Below, in pieces: positions 53,806 to 64,000 of a DNA stretch of 64,000 nucleotides (within the stretch, counting starts at the first letter, position 1; each line of letters begins with the position of its first letter). The translations under genes were made by a program, and so were the position numbers. Below the pieces are notes generated by a model. It was not told where the DNA came from. It did no database searches and worked only from the letters and a program-made list of their open reading frames with translations. The DNA is from Lachnospiraceae bacterium (lineage in GTDB: Bacteria; Bacillota; Clostridia; Lachnospirales; Lachnospiraceae): contig SVFD01000005.1 in assembly GCA_015057025.1 (NCBI GenBank), forward strand, positions 1-64,000. The letters are read 5' to 3'.

Positions 53806-53835
53806 TTGACAAGAAAGGAGGTATATATCTATAAT
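53806..53835 (+). promoter_or_regulatory. promoter of the 46-residue gene
   Basis: TTGACA (53806-53811), 18 bp, TATAAT (53830-53835). The predicted mRNA starts near 53842, right before AAGGAGG at 53844-53850. Confidence 0.8.
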
Positions 53836-53859
53836 CCTTTTATAAGGAGGATTTAGATT

Positions 53860-54000
53860 ATGGAAGGAATGACAGGAAAAGAAATTTTAAATCTTATTGA
53901 CTGGCTAAAGAAGCAAGGTTTTGACAATGATAAAATTGTCGAATGCATTGAAGCAGTAGAAGGTAAAAAACCTGAAAATAATACAGAAGATGAAGATTAA
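53860..54000 (+). CDS. 46-residue protein, unknown function
   Basis: The short gene starts with ATG 53860, 9 nt after AAGGAGG, and has its own consensus promoter and terminator. The product has an amphipathic helix region (GKEILNLIDWLKKQGFD, then DKIVECIEAVEG) and an acidic tail (KKPENNTEDED). It has no membrane segment. The helix-turn-helix-like pair of segments suggests a small protein-binding or DNA-binding module; nothing more can be said. Confidence 0.75.
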   Translation: MEGMTGKEILNLIDWLKKQGFDNDKIVECIEAVEGKKPENNTEDED

Positions 54001-54012
54001 ATTAACATAGAA

Positions 54013-54060
54013 AAGCACTTAGATTTATAGATGACTTTCATCATATAAATCCAAGTGCTT
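54013..54060 (+). terminator. terminator after the 46-residue gene
   Basis: AAGCACTT and GATTTATA (from 54013) pair with TATAAATC and AAGTGCTT (to 54060); TATATT follows. Confidence 0.75.
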
Positions 54061-54133
54061 TATATTATTATAATTCTATAGATTTTAAATCAGATTTTTA
54101 ATTATCTTTTCGTTCATAGAATCATATATTTTT

Positions 54134-54766
54134 TTATTCTTCCCGAATAATATAAGGAAATACTTCTATATCCGTAAAACCCATCTTCTGTAAGATTTGA
54201 ACTGAAGATTCCATATCCTCTTTGGTGTTAAATTCAGGAATCGCCGGTACGCGAACGCGAATTTGTTCCGGAGATTTCTCTTTGATTAATATTTTAAGAT
54301 TATCAATTACTCTGTCATTACTACGTCCGGTATATGCCTGATAAATTTCAGGATTCATATCCTTAATATCCACAATGTAGGCATCTGCCACAGGGAGAAT
54401 AGTAAGAAGCTTCTCGGTAGGTACATTTAAGGAAGTCTCCACGGTAATCTGCCATTTGCTTCCGCAAACCTCACGGAATGCCGCAATAAAATCCGCATGT
54501 AAAAGAGATTCACCGCCACCAAAGGTAATTCCTCCACCGGTAGCAATAAAATAAAGGTCGTCTATTTTTAATTTGTCATATAATTCTTCCGGTGTCATAT
54601 GTACACACTTAGATAACATCGCCGGGTCCCAGGTCCTTTTATTAATGCAGTATTTGCAGGTTAAAGGGCAACCGAAAGAAGCTACCAGGGTGGTAACGCC
54701 TACACCATCTGTCTTTAGCCGGTGCCTGTTTAAAGAAACCACCGGCATTGTTATATTATTCTTCAT
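54134..54766 (-). CDS. radical SAM protein, PFL-activase-like
   Basis: The 210-residue protein has the radical SAM cluster motif C-x3-C-x2-C (CPLTCKYC, about residues 33-40), GGGITFGGGESLLH, and further barrel motifs (VETSLNVP, DAYIVDIKD) like those of pyruvate formate-lyase-activating enzymes. It is shorter than a typical activase and lacks the ferredoxin insert. There is no glycyl radical enzyme nearby; instead the gene overlaps the Cys-rich protein gene by 11 bases, so that protein is a plausible partner or substrate. GGAG precedes the ATG. Confidence 0.85.
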   Translation of the reverse strand: MKNNITMPVVSLNRHRLKTDGVGVTTLVASFGCPLTCKYCINKRTWDPAMLSKCVHMTPEELYDKLKIDDLYFIATGGGITFGGGESLLHADFIAAFREVCGSKWQITVETSLNVPTEKLLTILPVADAYIVDIKDMNPEIYQAYTGRSNDRVIDNLKILIKEKSPEQIRVRVPAIPEFNTKEDMESSVQILQKMGFTDIEVFPYIIREE

Positions 54767-55361
54767 CTAAATACTCCGGATCAATAACTACATCGCCTTC
54801 TAAAATATATTCGTCGATTTCCGCATCATCACTTGCAGATTCATTTTCCGTATCCCACTCATAATTAGGATCACATTCTATTGCACCGGCCAACTCTTCT
54901 GAATCTTCTTCAGAGGGAAGAATTGCATCTAAATCATCTTCTTCCAAACCTCCGTCAATATCCTCAGGTGCAGGTCCTTCCATACCCTGAACATCTTCAG
55001 GAATATACTCTACCTCCCCTGTTAAATCCTGCTCAGGAGGAATATATTCTTCTGCACCGGCGATAGGATTAATGGTATAATATACATCTGCAATCACATC
55101 TCCGATTGCTTCAATGGGATTACAAGCTGTTAAGGGTGCACAGATTCCTGCTGAAATTCCCGCAACCACTACGGCTTTTCCTAAGTTTTTACGAATTTCA
55201 AGCTGACGCTCTAAGTAACGAAGCTCTGCCTCACATTTCGGACAGGTTCCTCTGCAATCACCCTGATGGGTACACTCAGATACCGCAAAAGCAATATCAT
55301 TCTGCTCTGCAATTTTCTGGCGGATTTCTTTTAATGCCTTACATTTCTCTTTTCCTTTCAT
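54756..55361 (-). CDS. Cys-rich protein with membrane segment and acidic tail, radical SAM partner
   Basis: The 201-residue protein has an N-terminal cysteine cluster C30-x-H32-x3-C36-x3-C40-x2-C43 (CTHQGDCRGTCPKC), a likely metal or Fe-S site, then an amphipathic helix, one membrane segment (about 62-80, VVVAGISAGICAPLTAC), and a strongly acidic tail of 120 residues. The ATG follows GAGGAGG. It is directly upstream of and overlapping the radical SAM gene. I do not recognise the family. Confidence 0.7.
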   Translation of the reverse strand: MKGKEKCKALKEIRQKIAEQNDIAFAVSECTHQGDCRGTCPKCEAELRYLERQLEIRKNLGKAVVVAGISAGICAPLTACNPIEAIGDVIADVYYTINPIAGAEEYIPPEQDLTGEVEYIPEDVQGMEGPAPEDIDGGLEEDDLDAILPSEEDSEELAGAIECDPNYEWDTENESASDDAEIDEYILEGDVVIDPEYLDEE

Positions 55362-55385
55362 AATGAATTCCTCCTCAATTTTTAC

Positions 55386-56075
55386 CTATTTTATTGTAGA
55401 ACGATAAAATACAATAAATTTCCTGTTTTCTTCATCTACAATGAATCCGGAAGTTCTTGAACCGGTAAGCGTTGGATAATAATATAAAATCGTGTAGTTT
55501 TCAATACTTCCTTCTTCCACACTTTTAAAAATCTCCAACGATGGAAATTCCGCAAGTGTATAATTCATATTGGTATAATCTTTTACTTTTGCCCCATATG
55601 AATCATAAAATCCGAATTTATGGTCTGTCATAGACAAAATTTCTTCATAATTCATCTCCGGATAATGTTCTTCTACATACGCCATTTCTTCCAATTCTTC
55701 TTCGGTATATGTTGTATTTTCACCGGTACTGTACATTTCCCATTCCGGTGATGGTGTATATGTACTTCCTTCCGGAACACTTAAAATATCATCTTTTATG
55801 GATTCCATAAAAGTATCGTATTCTTCTTCATCGCTTACAACATAAGAAATGACACTGGTATGAACAAGCATACTATCTTCCAGATAAAATTGTATGTCCG
55901 TTGCACTTTGTGGCACATCCGTATAAATAAAACCGCCGGCATCCACATAATCCTGTACAGAAGTGAAATTTGTTTTTTTACCGCAACCTGCTAATACAAT
56001 TAGAGAAATACAACCTAAAAGAATAATACTTAATTTCATAAACTGTTTTGCCGGAATTTTCTTACTTTTTTTCAT
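55386..56075 (-). CDS. putative lipoprotein, unknown
   Basis: The 229-residue protein has a signal sequence with lipobox VLAGC (Cys about 30) and a soluble outer domain of about 195 residues with no recognised motif. I chose ATG 56075, 5 nt after GGAGG; an adjacent ATG at 56078 is too close. It lies 24 bp upstream of the Cys-rich gene and may be its operon leader. Confidence 0.7.
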   Translation of the reverse strand: MKKSKKIPAKQFMKLSIILLGCISLIVLAGCGKKTNFTSVQDYVDAGGFIYTDVPQSATDIQFYLEDSMLVHTSVISYVVSDEEEYDTFMESIKDDILSVPEGSTYTPSPEWEMYSTGENTTYTEEELEEMAYVEEHYPEMNYEEILSMTDHKFGFYDSYGAKVKDYTNMNYTLAEFPSLEIFKSVEEGSIENYTILYYYPTLTGSRTSGFIVDEENRKFIVFYRSTIK

Positions 56076-56307
56076 CATTACCTCCGTTATTATTACATTA
56101 AATTCCTCTTTTTACACTTTTTGTAATTGTAACATAATCTTTTTATATATAAAAGATAAGTGTAAAATTCTTTTATGTATTACCCTTATAACTAAGATAC
56201 GATTTAAAAAAGTAATTTTATGGAAAAAGATAAATTTTTTTGTATATATTTTTTAGATAGTCCTTTATATTTATAAAATTTATTACACTTTATAAAGATT
56301 ACAAAAA

Positions 56308-56328
56308 ACCCCGCCGTTAAGGCGGGGT
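56308..56328 (-). terminator. gyrA terminator
   Basis: ACCCCGCC-GTTAA-GGCGGGGT (56308-56328) is followed on the minus strand by TTTTTT. Confidence 0.92.
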
Positions 56329-56373
56329 CACGTAACTTTAAAATATTACAGAAGCAAATTGTTATGTTGCTTC

Positions 56374-58944
56374 TTATTCTTCAGAACCTTCCTCTTCCGA
56401 TTCTTCTACATCCTGAACCGGAATCATATCAAGTTCTTTGGGTTCTTCTTCCATTACTTCGCTGGTTATATCTTCTACCGCAACTTCTCCGTTTTCATCG
56501 GTTACTTTTTCACGAACCTTTGCAATCTTGGCAACAGCTACCTTATCATCAAGATTAATTAACTTAACACCTGAAGTAATGCGGCCTAAAATAGATACGT
56601 CTTCCATACGAATCTGGATAATAATGCCGGCTGTGGTAATCATCATAATTTCATGATCATCATTTACAGCCTTAACACCTACAACATAGCCTGTCTTTTC
56701 GATAATCTTGTAGCACTTCACACCCTTACCGCCACGCTTCTGAACAGTAAATTCATCAAGATAAGTACGTTTGCCGTAACCCTTTTCGGAAGCAATAAGA
56801 AGTGAATCACCCTGATGATCAAGCTGCATACCAACGATTTCATCCTGATCAGCAAGATTCATACCGATAACACCCATAGAGCTGCGTCCGGTTGCACGTA
56901 CATCAGTTTCTTTGAAACGAATACACATACCCTGCTTGGTTACAAGGAAGATATCAGTATCCTTATCGGTGGATTTTACTTCAATTAATTCATCATCATC
57001 TTTTAAGGTAATTGCAATCAAACCATTCTTACGGATATTTTCATATTCTGTAATATGTGTCTTCTTAACAATACCCTTTCTGGTTACCATGAAAAGATTT
57101 CTGTCTTCTTCATATTCCTTAATAGGAATAATAGCGGAAATCTTTTCACCGGGATTTAATTGAAGAAGATTAATAATTGCCACACCTCTGGCAGTTCTTC
57201 CTGCCTCAGGAATTTCATAAGCTTTCAGACGATAAACTCTACCGTAATTAGTAAAGAACATAATGTAATGGTGAGTTGTAGTCATTAATAAATCTTCAAT
57301 ATAATCATCCTCAATGGTCTGCATTCCCTTAATACCGCGGCCACCGCGATGCTGTGATTTAAAGTTATCCACAGTCATTCTCTTTACATAACCTAAGCTT
57401 GTCATAGCAATTACGGTATTTTCATTAGGAACCAAATCTTCCATAGAAATATCAAATTCATCAAAACCAATTTTGGTTCTTCTGTCATCACCATATTTCT
57501 GAGCAATTAAAGTAATTTCTTCTTTAATTACACCAAGAAGCTTCTTTTCATCTGCAAGAATTGATTTATAATAAGCAATTTTCTCTAATAATTCCTTATG
57601 TTCATTCTCAATCTTTTCACGTTCCAAACCGGTTAACGCACGCAAACGCATATCTACGATAGCCTGAGCCTGAGCTTCTGATAAAGCAAAACGTTCTATT
57701 AATGAGATTTTTGCAGTCTGTGTATCCTTACTTCCGCGAATAATTGAAATTACTTCGTCAATATTATCCAAAGCAATTAACAAACCTTGTAAAATATGGT
57801 CTCTTTCTTCTGCCTTATTCAAATCATACTTAGTTCTTCTGGTAACAACTTCTTTCTGATGATCCAAGTAATGAGTCAACATTTCAAGAATATTAAGAAC
57901 CTTAGGTTCGTTATTTACCAGAGCAAGCATAATAACACCGAAGGTATCCTGTAACTGAGTATGCTTATAAAGGTGATTTAAAACAACGTTAGGATTTACA
58001 TCTCTACGAAGTTCTACTACCACGCGCATACCTTCACGGTTGGATTCATCACGTAAATCTGTGATACCGTCGATTTTTTTATCTTTTACAAGCTCAGCAA
58101 TCTTTTCGATTAAACGGGCTTTATTTACCATGTAAGGTAATTCGGTTACAACAATTCTGTTTTTACCGTTCTGTAGTGTTTCAATGTTAGTTACCGCACG
58201 AACTCTAATTTTACCACGACCTGTACGATATGCTTCTTCAATACCTCTGGTACCTAAAATCTCTGCTCCCGTAGGGAAATCAGGTCCCTTAATAATATTA
58301 AGAATTTCTTCGATTTCAGTTGCGCGGTCTTCTTCTACGCGGTTATCAATAATTTTAACTACTGCATTAATGGTTTCACGTAAGTTGTGAGGCGGAATAT
58401 TTGTCGCCATACCTACCGCAATACCGGTAGTACCGTTTACTAAAAGGTTAGGATAACGGCTGGGTAAAACAACCGGTTCTTTTTCCGTTTCATCGAAGTT
58501 TGGCATAAAATCAACGGTATCTTTGCCAATATCAGCCAATAATTCTACGGAAATCTTTGATAATCTTGCTTCGGTATATCGCATAGCCGCAGCACCATCA
58601 CCGTCTACGGAACCGAAATTACCATGACCATCTACGAGAGGATATCTTGTAGACCAATCCTGAGCCATATTAACCAAAGCACCATAAATAGAGCTGTCAC
58701 CATGAGGGTGGTATTTACCCATGGTATCACCGACAATACGGGCACTCTTTCTGTGGGGCTTATCCGGTCCGTTATTTAATTCAACCATGGAATAAAGAAC
58801 ACGTCTTTGTACCGGTTTCAAACCATCTCTTACATCAGGTAAAGCACGGGCGGCAATAACACTCATGGCATAGTCGATGTAACAGGTTTCCATAGTTTTC
58901 TTCAAATCGACTTCTTGCACTTTATCAAAAATTGTATCATCCAT
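56374..58944 (-). CDS. gyrA: DNA gyrase subunit A
   Basis: The 856-residue subunit cuts and rejoins DNA with the catalytic Tyr in [10 protein letters not shown]. It has the N-terminal [16 protein letters not shown] and the GyrA box-type C-terminal beta-propeller repeats ([10 protein letters not shown]), ending in an acidic tail. I chose ATG 58944, with GGAG 8 nt upstream and the usual start MDDTIFDKV; an ATG at 58986 has no ribosome site. It follows gyrB. Confidence 0.97.
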   Translation of the reverse strand: MDDTIFDKVQEVDLKKTMETCYIDYAMSVIAARALPDVRDGLKPVQRRVLYSMVELNNGPDKPHRKSARIVGDTMGKYHPHGDSSIYGALVNMAQDWSTRYPLVDGHGNFGSVDGDGAAAMRYTEARLSKISVELLADIGKDTVDFMPNFDETEKEPVVLPSRYPNLLVNGTTGIAVGMATNIPPHNLRETINAVVKIIDNRVEEDRATEIEEILNIIKGPDFPTGAEILGTRGIEEAYRTGRGKIRVRAVTNIETLQNGKNRIVVTELPYMVNKARLIEKIAELVKDKKIDGITDLRDESNREGMRVVVELRRDVNPNVVLNHLYKHTQLQDTFGVIMLALVNNEPKVLNILEMLTHYLDHQKEVVTRRTKYDLNKAEERDHILQGLLIALDNIDEVISIIRGSKDTQTAKISLIERFALSEAQAQAIVDMRLRALTGLEREKIENEHKELLEKIAYYKSILADEKKLLGVIKEEITLIAQKYGDDRRTKIGFDEFDISMEDLVPNENTVIAMTSLGYVKRMTVDNFKSQHRGGRGIKGMQTIEDDYIEDLLMTTTHHYIMFFTNYGRVYRLKAYEIPEAGRTARGVAIINLLQLNPGEKISAIIPIKEYEEDRNLFMVTRKGIVKKTHITEYENIRKNGLIAITLKDDDELIEVKSTDKDTDIFLVTKQGMCIRFKETDVRATGRSSMGVIGMNLADQDEIVGMQLDHQGDSLLIASEKGYGKRTYLDEFTVQKRGGKGVKCYKIIEKTGYVVGVKAVNDDHEIMMITTAGIIIQIRMEDVSILGRITSGVKLINLDDKVAVAKIAKVREKVTDENGEVAVEDITSEVMEEEPKELDMIPVQDVEESEEEGSEE

Positions 58945-59028
58945 TGTAGTGGCTCCAATCTTTTTGTCTAAATAAGACTTATCCATTTAAATTCATTTAA
59001 TATTACCCAATTCTTGGGTATCATAAAA

Positions 59029-60981
<1,953 letters not shown>

Positions 60982-61010
60982 TTATAAAAATATTTAATAA
61001 AAATCTTAAA

Positions 61011-62090
61011 TTACTCTTCCACAGTACCGTTTACAATCTTATAAACTTTATCAATCTCAAATCTGTTATTTACAAATTCATCCAAACCGGTACATGTAAT
61101 AACTGTCTGAATATCTCCTATGCTATTTAAAAGATAATTCTGACGGTTACTGTCCAGTTCCGATAAAACATCATCTAATAAAAGTACAGGACATTCTTTA
61201 GTAATTTTTTTAACTAATTCAATTTCTGCAAGTTTTAAAGATAAAGCTGCAGTTCTTTGTTGTCCCTGAGAACCGAATTTACGGATATCAATACCATTTA
61301 CCATAAAAGCAAAATCATCTCTGTGAGGACCTACTGAAGTCATTTTGGTTTTAATATCTCTTTCCTGCTCTCTTTGAAGCATTATACCTATATCAGATGC
61401 TGATACATTAGGCTCATAAATAATTTTAATTTCTTCTTTACCGCCGGACAATTTCTGATGAATATCATAAATAATTTCATTTAATTGTTCACAAAATTGT
61501 TCTCTTCTTTCAATAATTTTACTACCAAAAGATTCCAACTGGGTATCCCATATCATTAAGGTTTCCCGCAAAGAAGGATTAAAATACAAATCTTTTAAAA
61601 GTTTATTTCTCTGATTTACAATTTTATTGTAATTATTGAGATTATAAATATAAAATTGATCCAACTGACATAATTCCATATCTACAAAACGTCTTCTGTA
61701 TGCCGGACCGTCTTTTATAATATTCAAATCTTCAGGTGAAAAAAATACGACATTTAAAAGACCAATCAATTCAGAAGCTTTTTTAATCTTCTCACAATTG
61801 ATTGCAATTCCCTTGGATTTTGCTTTCCGAAGATGCATATCAATACGATAATCCAAATCATCTTTTTCTAAAATGGTTCTGATATGGCCTTCTTCTTCTT
61901 CAAAATTTATAATTTCTCTGTCTTTACTTCCTTTATGGGATTTTGTTGTTGCAGAAACATAGATAGCTTCTAAGATATTAGTTTTACCTTGAGCATTATC
62001 TCCATAAAGAATAGTTGTCCCTTTATCAAAAGACAAATTTAAAGACTTATAATTTCTGTAATTTTCCAGTTCCAGTGACTTTATATACAT
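61011..62090 (-). CDS. recF: DNA replication and repair protein RecF
   Basis: The 359-residue ABC-type ATPase helps load RecA at gaps. It has Walker A YGDNAQGKTN (about 31-40), the signature region GSQGQQRTAALSLKLAE and Walker B CPVLLLDDVLSELD. The length is normal. It lies between the S4 protein and gyrB in the standard origin order. Confidence 0.97.
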   Translation of the reverse strand: MYIKSLELENYRNYKSLNLSFDKGTTILYGDNAQGKTNILEAIYVSATTKSHKGSKDREIINFEEEEGHIRTILEKDDLDYRIDMHLRKAKSKGIAINCEKIKKASELIGLLNVVFFSPEDLNIIKDGPAYRRRFVDMELCQLDQFYIYNLNNYNKIVNQRNKLLKDLYFNPSLRETLMIWDTQLESFGSKIIERREQFCEQLNEIIYDIHQKLSGGKEEIKIIYEPNVSASDIGIMLQREQERDIKTKMTSVGPHRDDFAFMVNGIDIRKFGSQGQQRTAALSLKLAEIELVKKITKECPVLLLDDVLSELDSNRQNYLLNSIGDIQTVITCTGLDEFVNNRFEIDKVYKIVNGTVEE

Positions 62091-62133
62091 AGTTCTTATT
62101 AACCTGCCACTTTTAAAATAAAATTTAATAAAA

Positions 62134-62343
62134 TTACTTCACAATTTTAACTTTACGACCTTCATATTCCACAATATCACCATCATAAAGTTTTTTACCA
62201 CGCTGTAATTCTACTTCACCGTTTACTTTTACTCTGCCATCCTGGATTTCAAACTTTGCATCTGCTCCGTTAAATACAAGATTTGCAGCTTTTAAAGCCT
62301 GGCCTAATTTAATAAAATCATCTCTTAATTTTAATTCTTCCAT
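62134..62343 (-). CDS. yaaA: S4-domain RNA-binding protein (YaaA-type)
   Basis: The 69-residue protein is a single S4 domain: LRDDFIKLGQALKAANLVFNGADAK, then VKVNGEVELQRGKKLYDGD, a small RNA-binding fold. It is known at this position between dnaN and recF in many Firmicutes. Its exact role is unclear, possibly ribosome-linked. Confidence 0.92.
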   Translation of the reverse strand: MEELKLRDDFIKLGQALKAANLVFNGADAKFEIQDGRVKVNGEVELQRGKKLYDGDIVEYEGRKVKIVK

Positions 62344-62398
62344 CTTACATCCCTATCAGAAGTTTTTTTTATAAGCTTCTGAATTTATTTTTTATTAA

Positions 62399-63508
62399 TT
62401 AACTAACAGTTGTAAAATTAACCGGCAAAATCAAATAAACATAATTCTGTTCTTCATCTCTGATAAAGCAGGGAGCTTTAGGATTTACCAAATAAAGAGT
62501 AACTTCTTCGTCATCGATTACACGCAAAGCATCAATTAAGAATTTAGGATTAAATCCAATCATTAAATCCTTACCTTCTTTGGTAATCATAATTTCTTCA
62601 TTCATGCTGCCTACTACAGAATTAATCTTTAATTCCATTGCTTCATCATTAATCGTAATAATAACCGGCTTTTTATCTCCTTCTTTTACAAGAAGAGTTG
62701 CTCTGTCGATACAATCAAGGAAAACCTTACGGTTTACTGATAATTTGGTTTCATAATCTGTAGATAACATCTGGTCAATCTTAAAATATTCACCTTCAAT
62801 TAATCTGGAAACCATAATGGTATTATCAAATTCAAAAATAATATGCTTGTCTGTAAAATAAATGGTTACATCCTTATCGGCATCTCCGCCAAGAATTTTC
62901 ATTAATTCAATTAAACTCTTACCCGGAACAATTACCTTTTTAGGTTCATAAGAATTCTTTAAATAAACTTTACGAATTGAAATTCTATGGCCGTCTAATG
63001 AAACTACTTTCAGACAGTCTTCATTAATATCAAATAATTCACCACCCATAGCTTTATTGGTATCATTATCACTGATAGAGAAGATGGTTTGACGAATGGT
63101 TTCTTTCAAAGTAAACTGAGAAATCATTACTCCTTCCTGTCTATCAATTTCAGGAATATCAGTAAATTCTTCTGGATTTCTTCCTATAATGGTAAATTTA
63201 GCTTTTTCACAAGTAATGGTTGTTTTATAATTATCTTCTGTTTCAATTACAATATCACTATCCGGAAGTTTACGTACAATTTCTGAAAAAACCTTGGACT
63301 CTAAAGCAATAATACCTCTTTCTGCTATTAAACCTTCTACTATAGTTTGAATTCCAAGTTCCATATCATTTGCAACCAAACGAATATTTCCTTTCGTTGC
63401 ATCAATTAAAATACATTCAAGAATAGACATGGTAGTTTTAGAAGAAACTGCCTTTGATACAATCTGAACTCCTTTTAAAAGATCTGATTTTGAAATGATA
63501 AGTTTCAT
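62399..63508 (-). CDS. dnaN: DNA polymerase III beta sliding clamp
   Basis: The 369-residue protein has three clamp domains and typical segments (SKTTMSILECILIDA, LVANDMELGI, LDGHRISIR, the C-terminal AP-CFIRDEEQNYVYLILPV). It forms a dimeric ring around DNA. AAGGAG lies upstream of the ATG. It is the first gene downstream of the origin-containing gap. Confidence 0.98.
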   Translation of the reverse strand: MKLIISKSDLLKGVQIVSKAVSSKTTMSILECILIDATKGNIRLVANDMELGIQTIVEGLIAERGIIALESKVFSEIVRKLPDSDIVIETEDNYKTTITCEKAKFTIIGRNPEEFTDIPEIDRQEGVMISQFTLKETIRQTIFSISDNDTNKAMGGELFDINEDCLKVVSLDGHRISIRKVYLKNSYEPKKVIVPGKSLIELMKILGGDADKDVTIYFTDKHIIFEFDNTIMVSRLIEGEYFKIDQMLSTDYETKLSVNRKVFLDCIDRATLLVKEGDKKPVIITINDEAMELKINSVVGSMNEEIMITKEGKDLMIGFNPKFLIDALRVIDDEEVTLYLVNPKAPCFIRDEEQNYVYLILPVNFTTVS

Positions 63509-63806
63509 AATGTGTATAAACTCCTTCCTTCATTGAGGTTAAATTTTTAAGCCTCTTTTAATCATATTATTTATAAAGTAATTAGTATTATTAGTATTAA
63601 TAGATGTTTAAATGTGGATAACCTTATTTATTATACTAAATTTAAGGTAAAATTGGAATGGATAACTTTAGAAAAAGTAAGGTATAACTTAACTTTTTTT
63701 AGAAAGTTTTACACATTCAATTTAACTGAATAAAAAAATATTTGTAAGAATAAAAATTATAAACATTTTATCCTTTTCATTATCAACTGCTTATCCACAC
63801 AAAATA
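63509..63806. other. putative chromosomal origin region (oriC) in the dnaA-dnaN gap
   Basis: The 298-bp gap is AT-rich and contains two exact DnaA boxes: TTATCCACA at 63791-63799 (plus) and 63613-63621 (minus), plus a near match TTATCCATT at 63657-63665 (minus). A region of nearly pure A/T at about 63720-63775 is a candidate unwinding element. Between dnaA and dnaN is the usual place of oriC or of one of its parts in Firmicutes. Confidence 0.8.
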
Positions 63807-64000
63807 TTAAATAGGATTAATTTTTTTCTTTATAATATCAATTTGATTTACCAAATCAGTATTGGTTTTAAGTCCTTCTTCAATTTTACTAATGCCGTGC
63901 ATAATAGTTGTATGATCTTTTTTATCCAGTATTTTAGCAATATTGGTAAGAGATACTTCTGTTAATTCACGACAAAGATACATAACTACCTGTCTCGGAA
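63807..64000 (-). CDS. dnaA: chromosomal replication initiator DnaA, C-terminal end (partial)
   Basis: The last 63 residues and the stop are inside the window; the rest lies to the right. The translated end reads VVMYLCRELTEVSLTNIAKI, then KKDHTTIMHGISKI, the domain IV helix-turn-helix signature that reads the DnaA box. The stop codon is at 63807-63809. dnaN is downstream in the same orientation. Confidence 0.95.
   Translation of the reverse strand, partial: PRQVVMYLCRELTEVSLTNIAKILDKKDHTTIMHGISKIEEGLKTNTDLVNQIDIIKKKINPI

Noticed and set aside
54134-54766. Anaerobic ribonucleotide reductase activase (NrdG)
   Set aside because: The Cys motif spacing fits radical SAM in general, but the GGGESLLH and barrel pattern is closer to PFL activases, and nrdD is not adjacent.

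Overview
The window looks like a replication-origin-proximal segment of a low-GC Gram-positive chromosome, most likely a member of the Lachnospiraceae (Clostridia). Reasons: the right end carries the classic order dnaA-dnaN-S4 protein-recF-gyrB-gyrA, the genes are AT-rich with strong AGGAGG-type ribosome binding sites and TTGACA/TATAAT promoters, the 16S rRNA 5' end is at the left edge, and many proteins (NadABC with NiaR, fructose PTS, TPR/acidic proteins, DUF6273-type domains) are typical of that family. The putative oriC lies between dnaN and dnaA (63509-63806), so minus-strand genes are transcribed away from the origin (leading strand) and the few plus-strand genes are head-on to replication.

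Layout, left to right. 1-317: 5' part of a 16S rRNA gene (minus) with two tandem promoters. 833-5700: small membrane and lipoprotein genes, a CPBP protease, a zinc-ribbon protein with an Asp/Trp/Tyr-rich tail, and a TetR regulator with an iron-sulfur-type flavoprotein. 5796-6105: a compact type I toxin-antitoxin locus. 6113-11860: a complete fructose phosphotransfer set (ptsI, ptsH, fruA, fruK, fruR). 12069-14844: serine hydrolase and a membrane/surface protein. 14963-18932: de novo NAD synthesis (niaR, nadC, nadB divergent from nadA). 19032-21950: an acyltransferase fused to a DUF6273-like domain and a PnuC transporter with a leader attenuator. 22017-29331: tRNA-Ser, metF, glgB, a TPR/degenerate-AAA protein and a DRE-TIM aldolase-like protein. 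29592-32116: two lipoproteins and a small HTH regulator. 32253-32396: a long structured inverted-repeat element. 32417-34207: ksgA and tatD. 34453-37989: tRNA-Lys followed by five tandem paralogous membrane proteins, with a sixth, divergent copy at 39317. 39871-49096: two heterodimeric ABC exporters and a MATE exporter. 49062-53610: RDD protein, SppA, cation/proton antiporter, acyltransferase-like protein and a leaderless nuclease-like gene. 53860-56075: a 46-residue protein, a radical SAM protein overlapping a Cys-rich partner, and a lipoprotein. 56374-64000: gyrA, gyrB, recF, S4 protein, dnaN, oriC and the 3' end of dnaA.

The parts that stand out are the type I toxin-antitoxin locus with a hairpin-masked ribosome binding site and an opposing promoter; the 144-nt rod-like element after ksgA; the tandem family of unknown membrane proteins; the radical SAM/Cys-rich pair; the pnuC leader with mutually exclusive hairpins; and an HPr that lacks the regulatory serine. 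All function calls come from reading the sequence; no database search was run.
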